The notes: generated by a model not told the origin, from the letters alone. DNA of 64,000 nucleotides from Phymatolithon calcareum (GCA_977006965.1 OZ345375.1:930001-994000); one strand, 5' to 3'; shown: positions 41,253-52,585, counted from the first letter of the stretch. Program-made: numbers and translations.

Positions 41253-43916
41253 GATTATCCGTTTCGAAAGTTAGACGGGTACTTGACCAGGCAGTTCGCG
41301 CGAGACCGATGGGTTTCCGGCGTGAGACGCTGGAGCAGCCCAGGTACGAATTGGGTGGGGTATAGTAGAGGGCTGGCGACCTGGATGGAGAGGTCCGGGA
41401 ATATTAGGGTGAGTGGCGGAGCAGTTGACAGATGAAGAAGTGGATGGGGGTGCGTGGCGATGGTTATGTTCTTCAGTCGAGGTGCGTTTGGTGTCCGTCC
41501 CCGGGAATGATATGGATTATGATGCCCATGAATACTTGGCGTGAATGGGACAGAAGAGTACGACAAGACCAGTAAGATGCTCCGATTGTGCATAGCTCCC
41601 TCAGCACCCCCTTGTACTCATGTGTTGAGTGCACAAATGTATGATCTGCCATATCATCTGTGACTTGGCTCCACTGTCACTTTGCGCACACACTATTGGT
41701 CGGAATTGCAACAGCTGCAGGAATGGCAGATGTTCATTGGTCACTGCTCATGCGACGTGAACACGTGGCATGAGCGTTATTTTTGGCTTACAGTCAAAAG
41801 GACCGATACGGATAATGGGGGCACAGAAGGCGGCAAAAAATGGTGTTTTGTGTGGCGACGGCGATAATAGGTGGTCCGGCGAGGTCATAGCGCACATGAA
41901 GATCCCCCTATTGAGATTTCAATTCGCGAAAATTGAAACGGAGGCTCCAGTTGAAAGGAAGACTGTGAAACGACAATCATGGACCGTGGCGCAAGCATCA
42001 CTGAAAAGTGTATTTCTGCAGCGTTTATGAAGGTGCCACTTGTGAGTTTCCAAGTCGTGATTAGTGCAGGCCAGAAGAGCGATGAAAAACAAGAAGCCTA
42101 TGCTCATAAATAATTTCCGAAAATTTGAAAAGCCGATATAGTCGCGGTTTCGCGGTGGACCCAACACTGAAATGCTTGGAATGGAGTTCTACTGCGAGTA
42201 TACAGCACTGAAAAATGTACCAAAATAAAGAAACGATAAGTAGAAAATTATATATTATTTTGATATGCTGTATAGCCTCGAGTTCGAACTCAAAATAGCA
42301 GAAACGCAACGATGCACTGTGCAAACGGCGTGCAAGGCATTAGTGGCATGGCCACACTAAGGGCCATAATCCGACACTGGCGGATACCAACCATGGCCTG
42401 CATCACGTTCTCTTTATGCTAGATTAACTCAAGTCAAGCAGAATTCTCTGCGAACAACTGTCCCCAGAGGGGGACGCCAAGACAAGAGAGGTGCTTACCA
42501 AGCTGCTGAAAATGTGCCAGACTGGAAAAGGAAGCTAAGTTTCGAGACGCAGCGACTGACTTAAGCTCTGAGTTAACCAACATCGCAATGCAAGGCTAAG
42601 AGAGCAAGTGGGCGCTAAGGGTATGCAGCCGTGTCAATATCATTCTCTCTATTCCTGGACACAAGAATAGTACTATCTGCATACGCGTCGAAAATTATTT
42701 CAAAAGCATTCATCCCAATAATAGATTTTGCCTTTTGGAGACACAGGCTGTGGCCGGCCGTGTCAGATCTTTGATAATGGCACAGTGATCAACCTGTGGA
42801 AAAGAACACAGAGAGTTTGGAAGGATCCATTACTGCACAATATTCCCTCTGCAGCTAAAGATGGGCGCTGATTTGGTGCCACCTTATCCATTATCGGCTT
42901 TTCGCTACGATAAATGGGACCCATCACTGGGCCGGAGCGCAGTACAAGGGGACCCACGCTGTCTTTTTGAATCAGCTCTATTCTTGGGAGGTGATCGAAA
43001 AGAGAGCAGTAGTTAAAATATTTATAATGCCTATCGAGGTGAGCAAACATTTTAGGAAGCTTAGCACTGCGCAGGCCGTGCTAAGGGAAGAAAGTTGGGG
43101 CCTTTAGAGGGAGACCACGAATGCGTGACTACTATGTTGTTCACGTTTCCGGAGTAGACCAGTTTGTTGGCACTGCTAGACTCAAAACACCACTCAGCAT
43201 CCACAATGAGCTTGCAGAAAAAAGTTTTCGGCTTTAGCATGAGCTCAATGAAGTGCTTACCAGTCTGCTCGTCCTTTCTGCATCTTACGCCAGTTTGTCC
43301 AATTGTCGCGGGTGCTCACGATGAAAAGCTCATGCGCGCCATCGTCAATCCGCTCAAAACGAGTTCGCTCTTCTTCCTTGTCCGACGTTGTCCCGATCTC
43401 GTAGGTATAGTTACCCCTGAACACAAACATCACGTCACTGTTAAAGCAAAGCTCCTGCAACCAAACGTAGATGATGCCATGCGAGCATACCATTCCCTGT
43501 GTTATTAATGTCTGACTAAAGAGGGTATCTGTCGAGGTGAAGTTTACACGCACAGCCACAACTTGCGCCAATAGTTTTCTCTCGAGATCCTCATTCTCCT
43601 TTTGGCACATTAGCCGGTTCAGTTTTTTCTTCCAATCGAATGGAGAAACAATAGAACATTAACCCAGCATACACACCTTCATACACAAGGACGTCAACTT
43701 TTTGTTTCCGCCCTGCTTCACTTTGTGTTCTATCCAAGAAAGCAATCTCAGAGGGCTCTCTTTGCCGCTATCGCCACGATATCTTCCGTGGGTCCCAGCC
43801 GCAGCATCTTCCTGTTGTATTCATTGCACCCTCGACTTCTCAAGCCATCCATGACAAATTTCATCAGTGTTCGCATGACAATGAGAGTACGGCTCGTTAT
43901 GGTCGCGAATGGTTGA
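41253..43916. other. Gene-poor interval
   Basis: About 2.7 kb. Upstream of the Cdh1 gene start is its promoter region. Beyond that, frames such as the plus-strand 43164-43508 and minus-strand 43257-43610 have no motif I recognise. The sequence looks like old, decayed mobile or duplicated DNA. Confidence 0.4.
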
Positions 43917-44103
43917 GAAAATAAACCTTGGCGACATGCTTTGGAAACGGTGCTTTGATTGAGCTTGTAGCGCTTCAACGAGCACTGCGATCCACGGAAA
44001 TGGACTGGGAGACTGAAAATGAATGCAAAAGACTCACTTGGGCTCTCACGGAACAGAAATCGAATTAAGGAGATTTTATGAGAGTAGAGTGTGACCGACA
44101 CCG
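43917..44103 (+). repeat. Dispersed repeat, family B copy 1
   Basis: Matches 52385-52585 in the same orientation, including CTTGGCGACAT, GGTGCTTTGATTGAGCT, GTAGCGCT-CAACGAGCACT, and GGAGATTTTATGAGAGTAGA. Both copies share a reading frame giving GALIELVALQRALR, then TE..., ETE, ECKRLT, so the repeat came from a coding sequence. Neither copy is intact. Family not recognised. Confidence 0.85.
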
Positions 44104-44282
44104 AAGCCAGTCAGAAGCGTACTGCCCGTCGATAAGAAACGGACACCGTCCGACGGAGAAGAGCTTGGAACTCCTTTTAAGTGGAATGAAGCTGACGCGA
44201 AAGAGTTCTTCATCATAGACACATTGAACAATGTGGCGAACAAGTTTAAGATGCCAAAGGACGAAGATGAATGTGCAACTTG
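44095..44282 (+). other. Short open frame after repeat B, possible exon remnant
   Basis: A 61-codon open stretch without an ATG, ending at a TGA. It has protein-like charged composition (SDGEELGTPFKWNEADAKEF, then NNVANKFKMPKDEDE). It could be a terminal exon of the gene from which repeat B derives, but its partner copy at 52.6 kb does not continue into it. Not recognised. Confidence 0.25.
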
Positions 44283-45425
44283 AGTGATTACAGGTCCCTT
44301 CGCCCTTTTGCAACTTAAACAAGCTAGCTCAACGGCGAAACATAATGTTACGAACGCGTTGGCAGTGTAGACATACAATGTTGCAGGGGTGTAATGAATG
44401 ACATTATCACCATCGACCTAGGAGCTCTATAACGGCTCCTTGCGATCTATCCACTGACACTGTCAACGCAGTAAGGTGAATGACTCTTCCAAGAGGAACC
44501 AACGGATTTATTGCAGACACCGACTAACACTCAATGTACTATTAGTCTGGTTTCAGTGCCCCCCCCCCCCTTTTGCAGGGTGTGCAATTGCTCGCTCCCG
44601 CCCTTATTTAAGCGGCGATCCTGATCGCATCTTAGACTTAGGCATCGCATCAGAGAGAGATTACCGCTTTTCAAGATAAACCCAACCTTATCTTTACACT
44701 CCCAGTGATTGCAGTTGTGCGTCGTTAGAAAGTACCGCGAAGGCACAATCAGGGCTGGCATCCAATACAATGCATTGCCAATATATTGCAGTGGATTTCT
44801 ATTGGAGCGCTATTGTAAAAGTCTGACCTTATTGCAATACATATTGCAAAGAGATTGACTGGTATTCGCAGACGCATATTCTGAATGCGAAGCAGATTTT
44901 CGATATTACCTTCATATTGCCGGTCACCTTCTATTGCAATTCTTATTGCGAAGAAGTCGCCTTCACTGTTATTGCTATTGCTATTGCGCTATCCTTACCA
45001 ATCAATAAAAATACTATTGCGGCAATCCCTTGGCACAATGGAGGGCACCTTGCAAAGTCGTCTGTGCAGGTTCGCTTATTCGGAAACGCGTGCCCGTGGA
45101 GAAGATGATTGTCTCCATTATTGTTGGGTTGTATTCGTGTGTTCTTGTCGATAGGTTGTTCCTCTCTCTTTCTACGTAGTAAATCTCGGGAGAGCGCTGA
45201 GAGGTGATTCGGTAGACTCTGATCCCGAATTGTACGTGGATGATAACCTGAATGGCCTGCCAGCAAGCCATTCATCTAAGAACATTTCATATTGTATTCG
45301 TGCGCTGTCGACCTTTTTTTGGGGGAAACGGAAACGCGACGTTTCTCGCGACCCCCAGTCTCAGCCCCCCACCTGACGGGTGAAAGACTAATCGACGTTT
45401 GCCCTCCATCGATGTTTTACTATCT
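44283..45425. other. Interval with a TATTGC cluster
   Basis: About 1.1 kb. It contains a 12-base C run at about 44559-44570, the TATTGC cluster at 44784-45020 and the upstream region of the GTPase gene. No gene seen. Confidence 0.5.
44784..45020 (+). repeat. Cluster of ten TATTGC hexamers
   Basis: Ten exact TATTGC copies in about 240 bp, at irregular spacing apart from three consecutive copies (TATTGCTATTGCTATTGC) near the right end. Further TATTG copies lie between them. All face the same strand. Confidence 0.9.
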
Positions 45426-46709
45426 ATGAGCGAAGACACCTCGACCTCCTTTCCCCACCGGCCAGCAATTGCGCTGGTCGGAAACCCGGACGCTGGGAAA
45501 AGCACTCTCCTCAACGGACTCGCCGGAAGTCCGCAGTTCAGAAGCGGGCCCAGCTCATGTGAAGGATTGACTCAAGTTCTCCAAGCATATTCGGTAGGGA
45601 GCTTGACGCTGTACGACACCCCCGGTCTCTTCGATTTCTCTATTATTAAGCAAGCAGGCAAAGAGTTGGACAAGTTACTCTCCGAAAATGTGGCACTGAA
45701 GATTGCATTCGTTGTAACTTTGGATGGAGGCCGAGCGAGAAAAAGCGACATTCTCACCATAAAACTCGTACTCGATGCTATTTCCGTGGATACCAACGAC
45801 CGGTTCGGAGTGATAATCAACAAGATGGAAGAGCCTGTTGAGGCCATGATACGAAAAAACCCGGAGGCGGAATGCAGAATCCGAAAACTATTGACGGATG
45901 GTCGGAATACAAGCTACTGGTGCTACGTGCCACTGAAGACCTCTCTTCTCGGGGCTAAAGATAAATGTCACATGACGAAGGCGTTGAACCTCCTACTCCA
46001 TGGCCTTCCTGTGACGAAGCCATTATACACCGTGATATCCAGCGTTGAAACGCAAAACTTGAAGAAGCTTCTGGAGGTTGCGGAGCTTCACGTTAGCAAA
46101 ATCGAGAATGCCAAGGGAGAAGAATTTAGGGAAATGATGGCAGACTATGAGCTACAAAAGCTTGCTGCTGAAAAGCGAATCAACTCACTGGAGCAAGCGC
46201 TGCGAGAGCAAGAGTCGAAGAGTTCACAGAGATCGAAAGAAGTGCAGAATACCGAGGACGAAACGATGGAAGAGAGTGTGGCAGACGATCAAGATGCCCC
46301 TTTTGTAGCCATTCATGAAGGCAGACAAGCAGAAGATGGCGGAGACGGGGTTCGAGCAGACGCGGTTCGCGCGTACAACCGGTCCATCGAAGAGGGTGGA
46401 GGTGTGAACGCACTGGTCAAACCTGCACGGTTGCTACTGTTCAGGATGGTGCAGGAGGAGTACCGATTCGCGTTTTTTTTTTTAAAAAAAAAAAAGAACT
46501 ACAGGACAATCGCTCTCACTGGCCGAAACCATGCTCAATCAGTAGATGAAAATTTGTCATTTGTACCAACGGGACTGTATCCAGTTGCAAGAAAATGTGT
46601 ACTGAAATTTATTTCGCGGTTCCAGCAAAAATCACTTATTTCATTCATTCCTAAAAGCCACGTGGCCAATGTCACGACACGTGGACGTTCAGCAGTCTAT
46701 GCATCTTGA
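45426..46709 (+). CDS. AIG1/GIMAP-like GTPase
   Basis: A 427-residue GTPase of the TRAFAC class resembling AIG1/GIMAP and Toc34 G domains. The G1 loop is GNPDAGKSTLLNGL (residues 20-33), a Thr for G2 lies in CEGLTQ, and G3 is DTPGLFD. The G4 position reads INKMEE instead of the usual N/T-K-x-D. A helical region with EFREMMADYELQKLAAEKR (coiled coil, about 215-265) follows the G domain. An acidic stretch lies near residues 270-310. The tail runs through a T11-A12 tract (46473-46495) translated as FFFLKKKK and continues about 70 residues, ending just before a pair of palindromes. The last part may be unrelated sequence acquired by insertion. The ATG at 45426 is chosen. Cellular role unknown. 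Confidence 0.7.
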   Translation: MSEDTSTSFPHRPAIALVGNPDAGKSTLLNGLAGSPQFRSGPSSCEGLTQVLQAYSVGSLTLYDTPGLFDFSIIKQAGKELDKLLSENVALKIAFVVTLDGGRARKSDILTIKLVLDAISVDTNDRFGVIINKMEEPVEAMIRKNPEAECRIRKLLTDGRNTSYWCYVPLKTSLLGAKDKCHMTKALNLLLHGLPVTKPLYTVISSVETQNLKKLLEVAELHVSKIENAKGEEFREMMADYELQKLAAEKRINSLEQALREQESKSSQRSKEVQNTEDETMEESVADDQDAPFVAIHEGRQAEDGGDGVRADAVRAYNRSIEEGGGVNALVKPARLLLFRMVQEEYRFAFFFLKKKKNYRTIALTGRNHAQSVDENLSFVPTGLYPVARKCVLKFISRFQQKSLISFIPKSHVANVTTRGRSAVYAS

Positions 46710-46792
46710 GAAAACTCTTGATAGTATCAATTGATATTATCAAGAGTTTTCTCTGATACTCGATTTTCCTTTACAAAGGAAAATCGAGTATC
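46708..46792. repeat. Two adjacent large palindromes
   Basis: First palindrome 46708-46753: 46 bases, no spacer, one mismatched pair, centre ATCAATTGAT. Second 46755-46792: perfect 18-base arms with a 2-base centre (GATACTCGATTTTCCTTT and its complement). They are separated by one base and start at the stop codon region of the GTPase gene. Confidence 0.95.
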
Positions 46793-47924
46793 ACGCTTTG
46801 AGCAAACTTCCTAGATACTCTATCAACATCAGGCTTTAGTGCCAAGTACCATAGTCGGTATTTGATTTAAAAATCAAGCTTTCTTTCTTCTTTTATTTCA
46901 GGAAACGCTAACCTAAGTGGTAGTGCCTGGGGATGTTTCCAAACAGCCCCTCATTGTTCAATTTTGCTTGATGCTCATTCCTAAACTTACGCACTGTCCT
47001 TCAAGGCTTGGGTAGCTCTGTTCGGGTGCATGGAAAACTTTAGACGGCATGTGAGGGACTATTTGTGAGCTCTTCTGCTGAAGAGACCCATAGTTTTGCT
47101 CGGTCCACCATTGGGCGGTCTCTTGCCGAGAATGGGCGCAATGGCGTTTTTATATAGTCGTTTATTTTGGCAGAGATTTCGAAGGCACTTGTAACAATCG
47201 CCGCACTCGCCGAGGTGTCCCGTACCTAAGTTCGTACCTTTTCGGACATACGCGTTATTTTTGCGTCGGGTACTGACAGGAGCTTCGGTGAATTGATCGG
47301 AGCCGAAGGGCGCAATAATCAAGCGGTTAATACTGACGGGCGCGAACCGCGCTCCGTGGGCTCAAGTAAGTGTCGGGCGAATTTGTGCGCGTGCGAGCAT
47401 GCAGTACGCCACGCATGGCCAGCTCCAGGCGGCGACCGCGCATCTGCGCGTGCGTGGAGACAATCGCGGGCAACGGAATGGGCGCGACACAACATTGAGT
47501 ACTGCCTAGTATTAACTTTACAGTGTTAGAATTGTTACCTCATAAAGGCAGGCCTCTGGCGATCCCGGACTTCGGGTAGAGGCACATCGCCATCAAGTTC
47601 TCCCACCACACTTAGCGCGCGCGATCCCCCGGAAAGTGCTACACACTGAAACCGGAGCAAAATCTGTGGCAAGGGCGAAAACGGCGTACTTTTCGCACGG
47701 CTCAAGGGTAATGATGCAATATCTGTAAAACCCAGCTCAATGTATCCAATGGTGTGGATTACGTGAACATGAATGTCAAGTCTTATTCACGGTTTATGGC
47801 GATGTTTGCAATCGCAATGTATATCAAGGCCTACACTAAAACTCCGCCTTCGTACTAGGCCAGTATAACTAGATCTACTTATTCTCTTGGAAACATCAGG
47901 AAGCACTGGCCGTTCGCAAGATTG
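46793..47924. other. Interval between the GTPase and protease genes
   Basis: About 1.1 kb. A minus-strand frame at 47059-47322 has Cys-rich text (GECGDCYKCLRNLC) but no family match. A G+C-rich patch lies at about 47340-47480. Nothing else supported. Confidence 0.4.
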
Positions 47925-48858
47925 TCACCATCGTTTATATCTGCCAACTTTTTCCTCGATCCACCCCTTATAGTTCTCGACGTTCATACTGAGAACCGGT
48001 GCACCGGGGTTACAACAGCGACCACTATTACGACACACAACAGCTGAGATGATGCCCATAAGATACAATTTAAGTCTTCCAGAAGTGCTCTTCTTGTACA
48101 CCACGATCGGTCCGCCAGAATCGCCGCTGCACACAGTGGTGGTGCGTCGCGATTGGGCACAGAGGACTGAATGACGGTCCGCGGCACGATACCAACGCGA
48201 GACGCAGAGATCGGTGTCGAGTTTGTACACCGTGCCATTTTTGAGGGTAGAAGATGGCACTGCGCGCTGCTTTGTGCGCGTAACGCCGAAACCAATCACA
48301 AACATCTTGCGACCCTCCTCTGAACGCGATACCCTCCAGTCAATACGGATGGGATGAATACCGTATTCCTTGAAGGTGGACTTGTTAGGAGCACGTTTGA
48401 GAGTGACGACGGCGACGTCGGAGGTGAGATGTATGCGCTGGAAGGCGCGATGGACTTCGAAGGAGGAGATATCCAGAATGAATGGAACCGCGTTGTCATC
48501 GATCTTCTGGGAACCCAGATAGGCGCGATGCACTCCGGGTTTCAACTTGCAGTGTGCCGCTGTGAGTACGTGTCTGGATGCGCACATTGAGGACAGAAAA
48601 TTAGTTAGAGTATGCTCAGACAATGCGAAGCGAGAAGTGGTAAGGACAATGTATTATTGGGACTTACTTCCAGGTGATCAGAACACCGCCACAAACAAGA
48701 CGACCGGGCTTGCCAATCGGACCGAATCGGACAAATGATCCTACGGCCTCGCTGGATTCCACGCTACTACCATGATAGATAGCCGTCACAGACGGGACAC
48801 ATGTGATGAAGAAGAGTACAACGCCAAGCGACAAGGTTGTGGATGCAGTTTTGAACAT
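47925..48858 (-). CDS. Secreted trypsin-like serine protease (S1 family), 2 exons
   Basis: Two exons on the minus strand, 48858-48668 and 48573-47925, with a 94-bp GT-AG intron, giving 279 residues. The start MFKTASTTLSLGVVLFF and following ITCVPSVTA form a signal peptide of about 26 residues. The S1 fold shows CGGVLITWKHVLTAAHC with the catalytic His (the junction makes the Lys), SDVAVVTLKR with the Asp, and VCSGDSGGPIVV with the Ser. The residue six before that Ser is a Val in place of the Asp typical of trypsin specificity, so the substrate preference is unclear. The usual Ile-Val-Gly-Gly activation site is replaced by AIYHGSS. Extra Cys near CRNSGRCC suggests added disulfides. The protein is probably secreted. 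Confidence 0.88.
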
Positions 48859-49603
48859 CTTGTTTCGCGAACGAGTAAGAGTCTCAAGCGAGGGATCGGG
48901 CTGCTGTCGGCAAATGCGCTAGAAGAAGAAAGGTGCTCGTCCTTGACGGTAAGAACACTCACTGTGAATCGGTGTCATGAAGAGGATACGCTGTGTCGCA
49001 CTAGGGATGCTGCGGCTGCGCGAGGTCGGATCGAACTGACGGGCGTGGAGCGGGACGGTTAGGTACGGATGCACGCTGTCGCGAGCGACGACAGCGGTGC
49101 GGGGGACTCTTGTGTGAGGGTGCGGTTGTTTTTCAGGCGAGCGGCGACGGTGGGTGACGCTGGGCAGGGGTTGCCATGAGCTCTGAGGGCGGACGTAGGG
49201 ATCAACCGGCGATGAAGAGCATTGTGCTCAGCGTATTTTCCCCTACGATGGACCAATCGGCGCTGGGCTACAGCGGTATTTTCCGACGTTTGTATGAAGC
49301 ACGGTGGATATGGCTAAAAATAATCAGTTTTCTCATGTTTGCTACTGGTGGCGGTAATACACTGCAGCCGTCCACACCAGGCATGCACCTGAATTCCACA
49401 GACAAGCGGCTGGATGAGATTGTTGTGGCCAGACAGTTGAATTTTGCAGCTGAGATGATGAAAACAAATGGCTGGATCGTATCATACAGAACACAGTATG
49501 TAGTGCCCTGTGTAGGACGGTGTGCCCAAGTCGGCATATGTGTATGCCGCTGGGGCAAATAGGGAATAAGGAGTAGTTGGAATAAGGACATTGGGAGAGG
49601 ATT

Positions 49604-49781
49604 AGATCTCTCTGTAGAGAGATCTGCATCTCACTTTATCCGCGTTGAGAAGAGAGCATAGACCTGCCCGTGAGCGTGAGTAACTCTTCGAAGAAGAGTG
49701 GAGAATGTGCGGAAATTGCGAGGATTCCTGTAGTTTGAAAATTTCCTAAAACAACCACGCCTCACTCCACATAATGTGGAG
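49604..49781. repeat. Cluster of three small hairpins
   Basis: 49604-49625 has 10-base arms AGATCTCTCT. 49683-49699 has 7-base arms ACTCTTC with a 3-base loop. 49765-49781 has 8-base arms CTCCACAT with one central base. Confidence 0.85.
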
Positions 49782-50529
49782 AGAGTGGAACGGTTGGTTC
49801 GTTGCTCCCTTTGCGCACTTTGGGACAGCAGTCACAGCGCGTTTAAAAGCGCCGATTATAGGATTATAACTGCGAGTTATTGACTTTGCCTGCCCAATGT
49901 CGCGAGATGTGAGTGTACACAATGGACATTCCGAGTTGTTGCTGTCCTTGTGCCACTAGGCAGTACGCGCCTTTGCAATTGCACCGATCCACTGGCTTCT
50001 GTGCTGTGTTTAAGCAAATGTCCTCGTAGAATGAATAGAGAGCAGGCGAATTTGCAGTTTTCCATGTTTCAGAATTTCGCGCAAATGACGGGTGCTTTGG
50101 ATAGAGGGCTGGGATGTTTCAAGGAGACCGACGGATGAGCACTGCAGTGTGTACGGTACAGTTGTATAGGTCGGACTTTCGCCTCTCCGGTACCCGTCCA
50201 ATTGCCGTGGGCAGCATAATAGTGGAATGAATTTGCGAAGGGGAATGGATTGCACACATTGCTGGCAAAGCTGGGTAAGGTTTTCCCGAAATTATTGTTG
50301 CTTTGTGTCAGCCAAGGAATATACAAGCTGTCGCCGGTGAGACTAGAGACCGTCAGTTTGATATCTCTGGCTTTAGGTTAGATGATAAAGCGTTGGCTCT
50401 GTATACGTCTCTGGGTCGATATATGCGCTAGAACAAGTGGCGAGATTCGCACTTGGAGAATCGCGAACTAACTTGAACAACGTGTCAAATGTTGTATGTA
50501 CATCGCTAGTTTCATGCTGCTAGATACGT

Positions 50530-50847
50530 CTAAATTCTTCCGCTGGCAGCGAAGGGATGTCGGCAAAGGCATAAACTATGTTGCGAATCAGGTGGGTGAT
50601 CAGTTCTGCGCGCTCGATTCCATGATGGCGCTCTGGAAGAATAATTAGAGATGAAATAACGGTATTGCAAATTGAGGTCTGAATTAATGGGACAAGAGGT
50701 ATGGTACCACTGTAGGTTGGACTTTAAATTAGCAGGACCTTGTAGATACACACACCAGCCTTGTCCTGAACGCTGCCACTCATCTGTGCAGGTTAAATCT
50801 GCTTGCCAACGATAAAACTTTGTTCTATCATTGGCAAAATTTTCCAC
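50530..50847 (-). pseudogene. Decayed protein-like fragment of unknown family
   Basis: Two minus-strand segments read like protein: DRTKFYRWQADLTCTDEW in one frame (about 50830-50760) and ERHHGIERAELITHLIRN, then AFADIPSLPAEEFRR in another (about 50635-50525). A GT...AG intron of roughly 130 bp could join them, but a stop follows the second. Not recognised; could be mobile-element derived. Confidence 0.25.
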
Positions 50848-51484
50848 TCGAAGAATCGGAGCTCAGGATTGTACGTGCACTGTGCGACAGCGATTAGAAT
50901 CTTCTTCTCGAAGCTGCGTACTACCAGAAGACGCGTTTCCATTCACGTACAAAGCGCTTATTACCGGGACATCGACTATTTTTTTGCAAGGCATCTGCTA
51001 TCGTGGCCGGACACCACTGGTAACAAAAGCATCAATCTAGCAATAGCACAAAACTCGAATCTACACACTTAGAGTCTCTGCTCTGGTGGACTATTCAAAT
51101 GTGCCCTGGAAACCTCCACAACGTTGGCCGTCCCCAAGACGGACAAGCACGGCCTTCCTTTCTCCTGCAGGTCATTAAGTAATTGAATGCCATCAAGTGA
51201 AGTGTAGCGCTTCTCCATCCAAGAGCTACCCTATGGTGGGTAGCGCCTGAGGAATTTTTATCCGTATATTCCTGAGCCTGTGGGACCAAAAAAAAAATTA
51301 AACTTGTCAAAAAAACATTCTCCTTATCTCGATCTCCACTAGTTGCCAAAACTTCAAAACTTTAGTGAACGCAATAGAGCTACGTCGGTAATGCGCGGTC
51401 AGCGGGTGGAGCTCTCGAGGAAATCGCATCCTATAATGCTGCCGGGCCTGACCCAGCGCATCTGAGGAGCTCAATCCAGAGTTT

Positions 51485-51745
51485 GACCTCGTCAACACTT
51501 GGACTTCCTCTTCCCTAAACCAATCTATAAGAACAAAAAGGGATTAGTGGGTGGGGAACAAAGAAATCAATTGCTCGATGCGGTTGAGCGGAAGGAGGCG
51601 GATATTGTACGGTTGGGTTTCTTGCTGTTGAGATGCCCGAGCTCAAGGGTTGGCAGATGCTATGATCTTGGGCTAGGAATCATTCGATTTATTGGATTTC
51701 GGTTCGCTGTTGGGCGCCGCTGGACCGGTTCTCGAGCGGTCACTG
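51485..51745 (+). repeat. Dispersed repeat, family A copy 2
   Basis: Plus-strand partner of 38516-38755. Reads EADIVRLGFLLLRCPSSRVG, then CYDLGLGII and RRWTGSR. The last part of the frame (to 51843) lies outside the shared part. Confidence 0.7.
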
Positions 51746-52384
51746 AGCGCTACGAGCTGTGTATGATAAGATCGAAAACACCCGTTGAAACGGATCGTCG
51801 TGCGGCCGAACGGTGCTGTGGTCAAACCGTATTGCACACATAGTTCATTGTGTGCCCTTGCGCTTCGACGAGTAGGACATTCGTCTTTGTCCCTGCTTTG
51901 ATGGTTTTATAACTGTTGTTCTGTGTTCCATGAAATTGTAGTCCGTGGTCCTATTGCCCACGGAGCTGCCCCTATGCTATTCATTTTTAACCCGATGACC
52001 AAACGATTACAAGCAGCAATCGAAACAGCAGAGGGTCTGCTCTACAAGTACGTATTGTATAATGTGCCTAATATCGAAGAGAGCGGATGCGCGTGCTGTG
52101 CCGAATCGCCAGCCCGGGGATGAGGAGAGCACACCAGGCTGCAAGGTTCGCTTTGAGCCTAATTAGACGGAAGTACACCTGAAAGGTGCAGAAGAGTAGT
52201 GAGGGAGAGAAGAGGATTTGGCAGACGTTTCAAAGAATATTGGGTACTTCAGAGAAGACGAGGACCTTAAAGGAGTGTTGAAATACGCGGAAGACGATAA
52301 GAAGCGTTAAAGGCTAGAAGGAGAACGAAGAAAGGCGGAGAATACGCGTCTGAGGTGCTTAAGAGTGTTTTTCAACAGAGTCTC

Positions 52385-52585
52385 GCTGTGGAGAAAATTG
52401 ACCTTGGCGACATACTCTGGAACCGGTGCTTTGATTGAGCTCGTAGCGCTCCAACGAGCACTACGATACACGGAAATATACCAGGAGACTGAACATGAAT
52501 GCAAGAGACTCACACGGGCCCGCATGGGAAGAGAAACTCGAATAAAGGAGATTTTATGAGAGTAGATTGTGACCGACACGAAAGA
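52385..52585 (+). repeat. Dispersed repeat, family B copy 2
   Basis: Partner of 43917-44103. Its frame is open over 64 codons (GALIELVALQRALRYTEIY, then ETEHECKRLTRAR, then IKEIL and stop). Upstream, about 52190-52380, charged coding-like text with stops extends the same decayed gene. Confidence 0.85.

Larger units (their letters stand above)
48859..51484. other. Long gene-poor interval
   Basis: About 2.6 kb. A 128-codon ATG frame at 49176-49562 has no recognised motif. Minus-strand pieces at 50530-50847 (FYRWQADLTCTDEWQRSGQ, then HHGIERAELITHLIRN) look protein-like and could be a decayed gene, family unknown. Small hairpins cluster at 49604-49781. Confidence 0.4.

Noticed and set aside
47059-47322. 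Cys-rich minus-strand frame
   Set aside because: Starts abruptly, no recognised zinc-finger spacing, no partner exon visible.
49176-49562. 128-codon ATG frame
   Set aside because: No motif, no homologue I recognise and poor protein-like composition near its end; kept only as a mention in the interval note.
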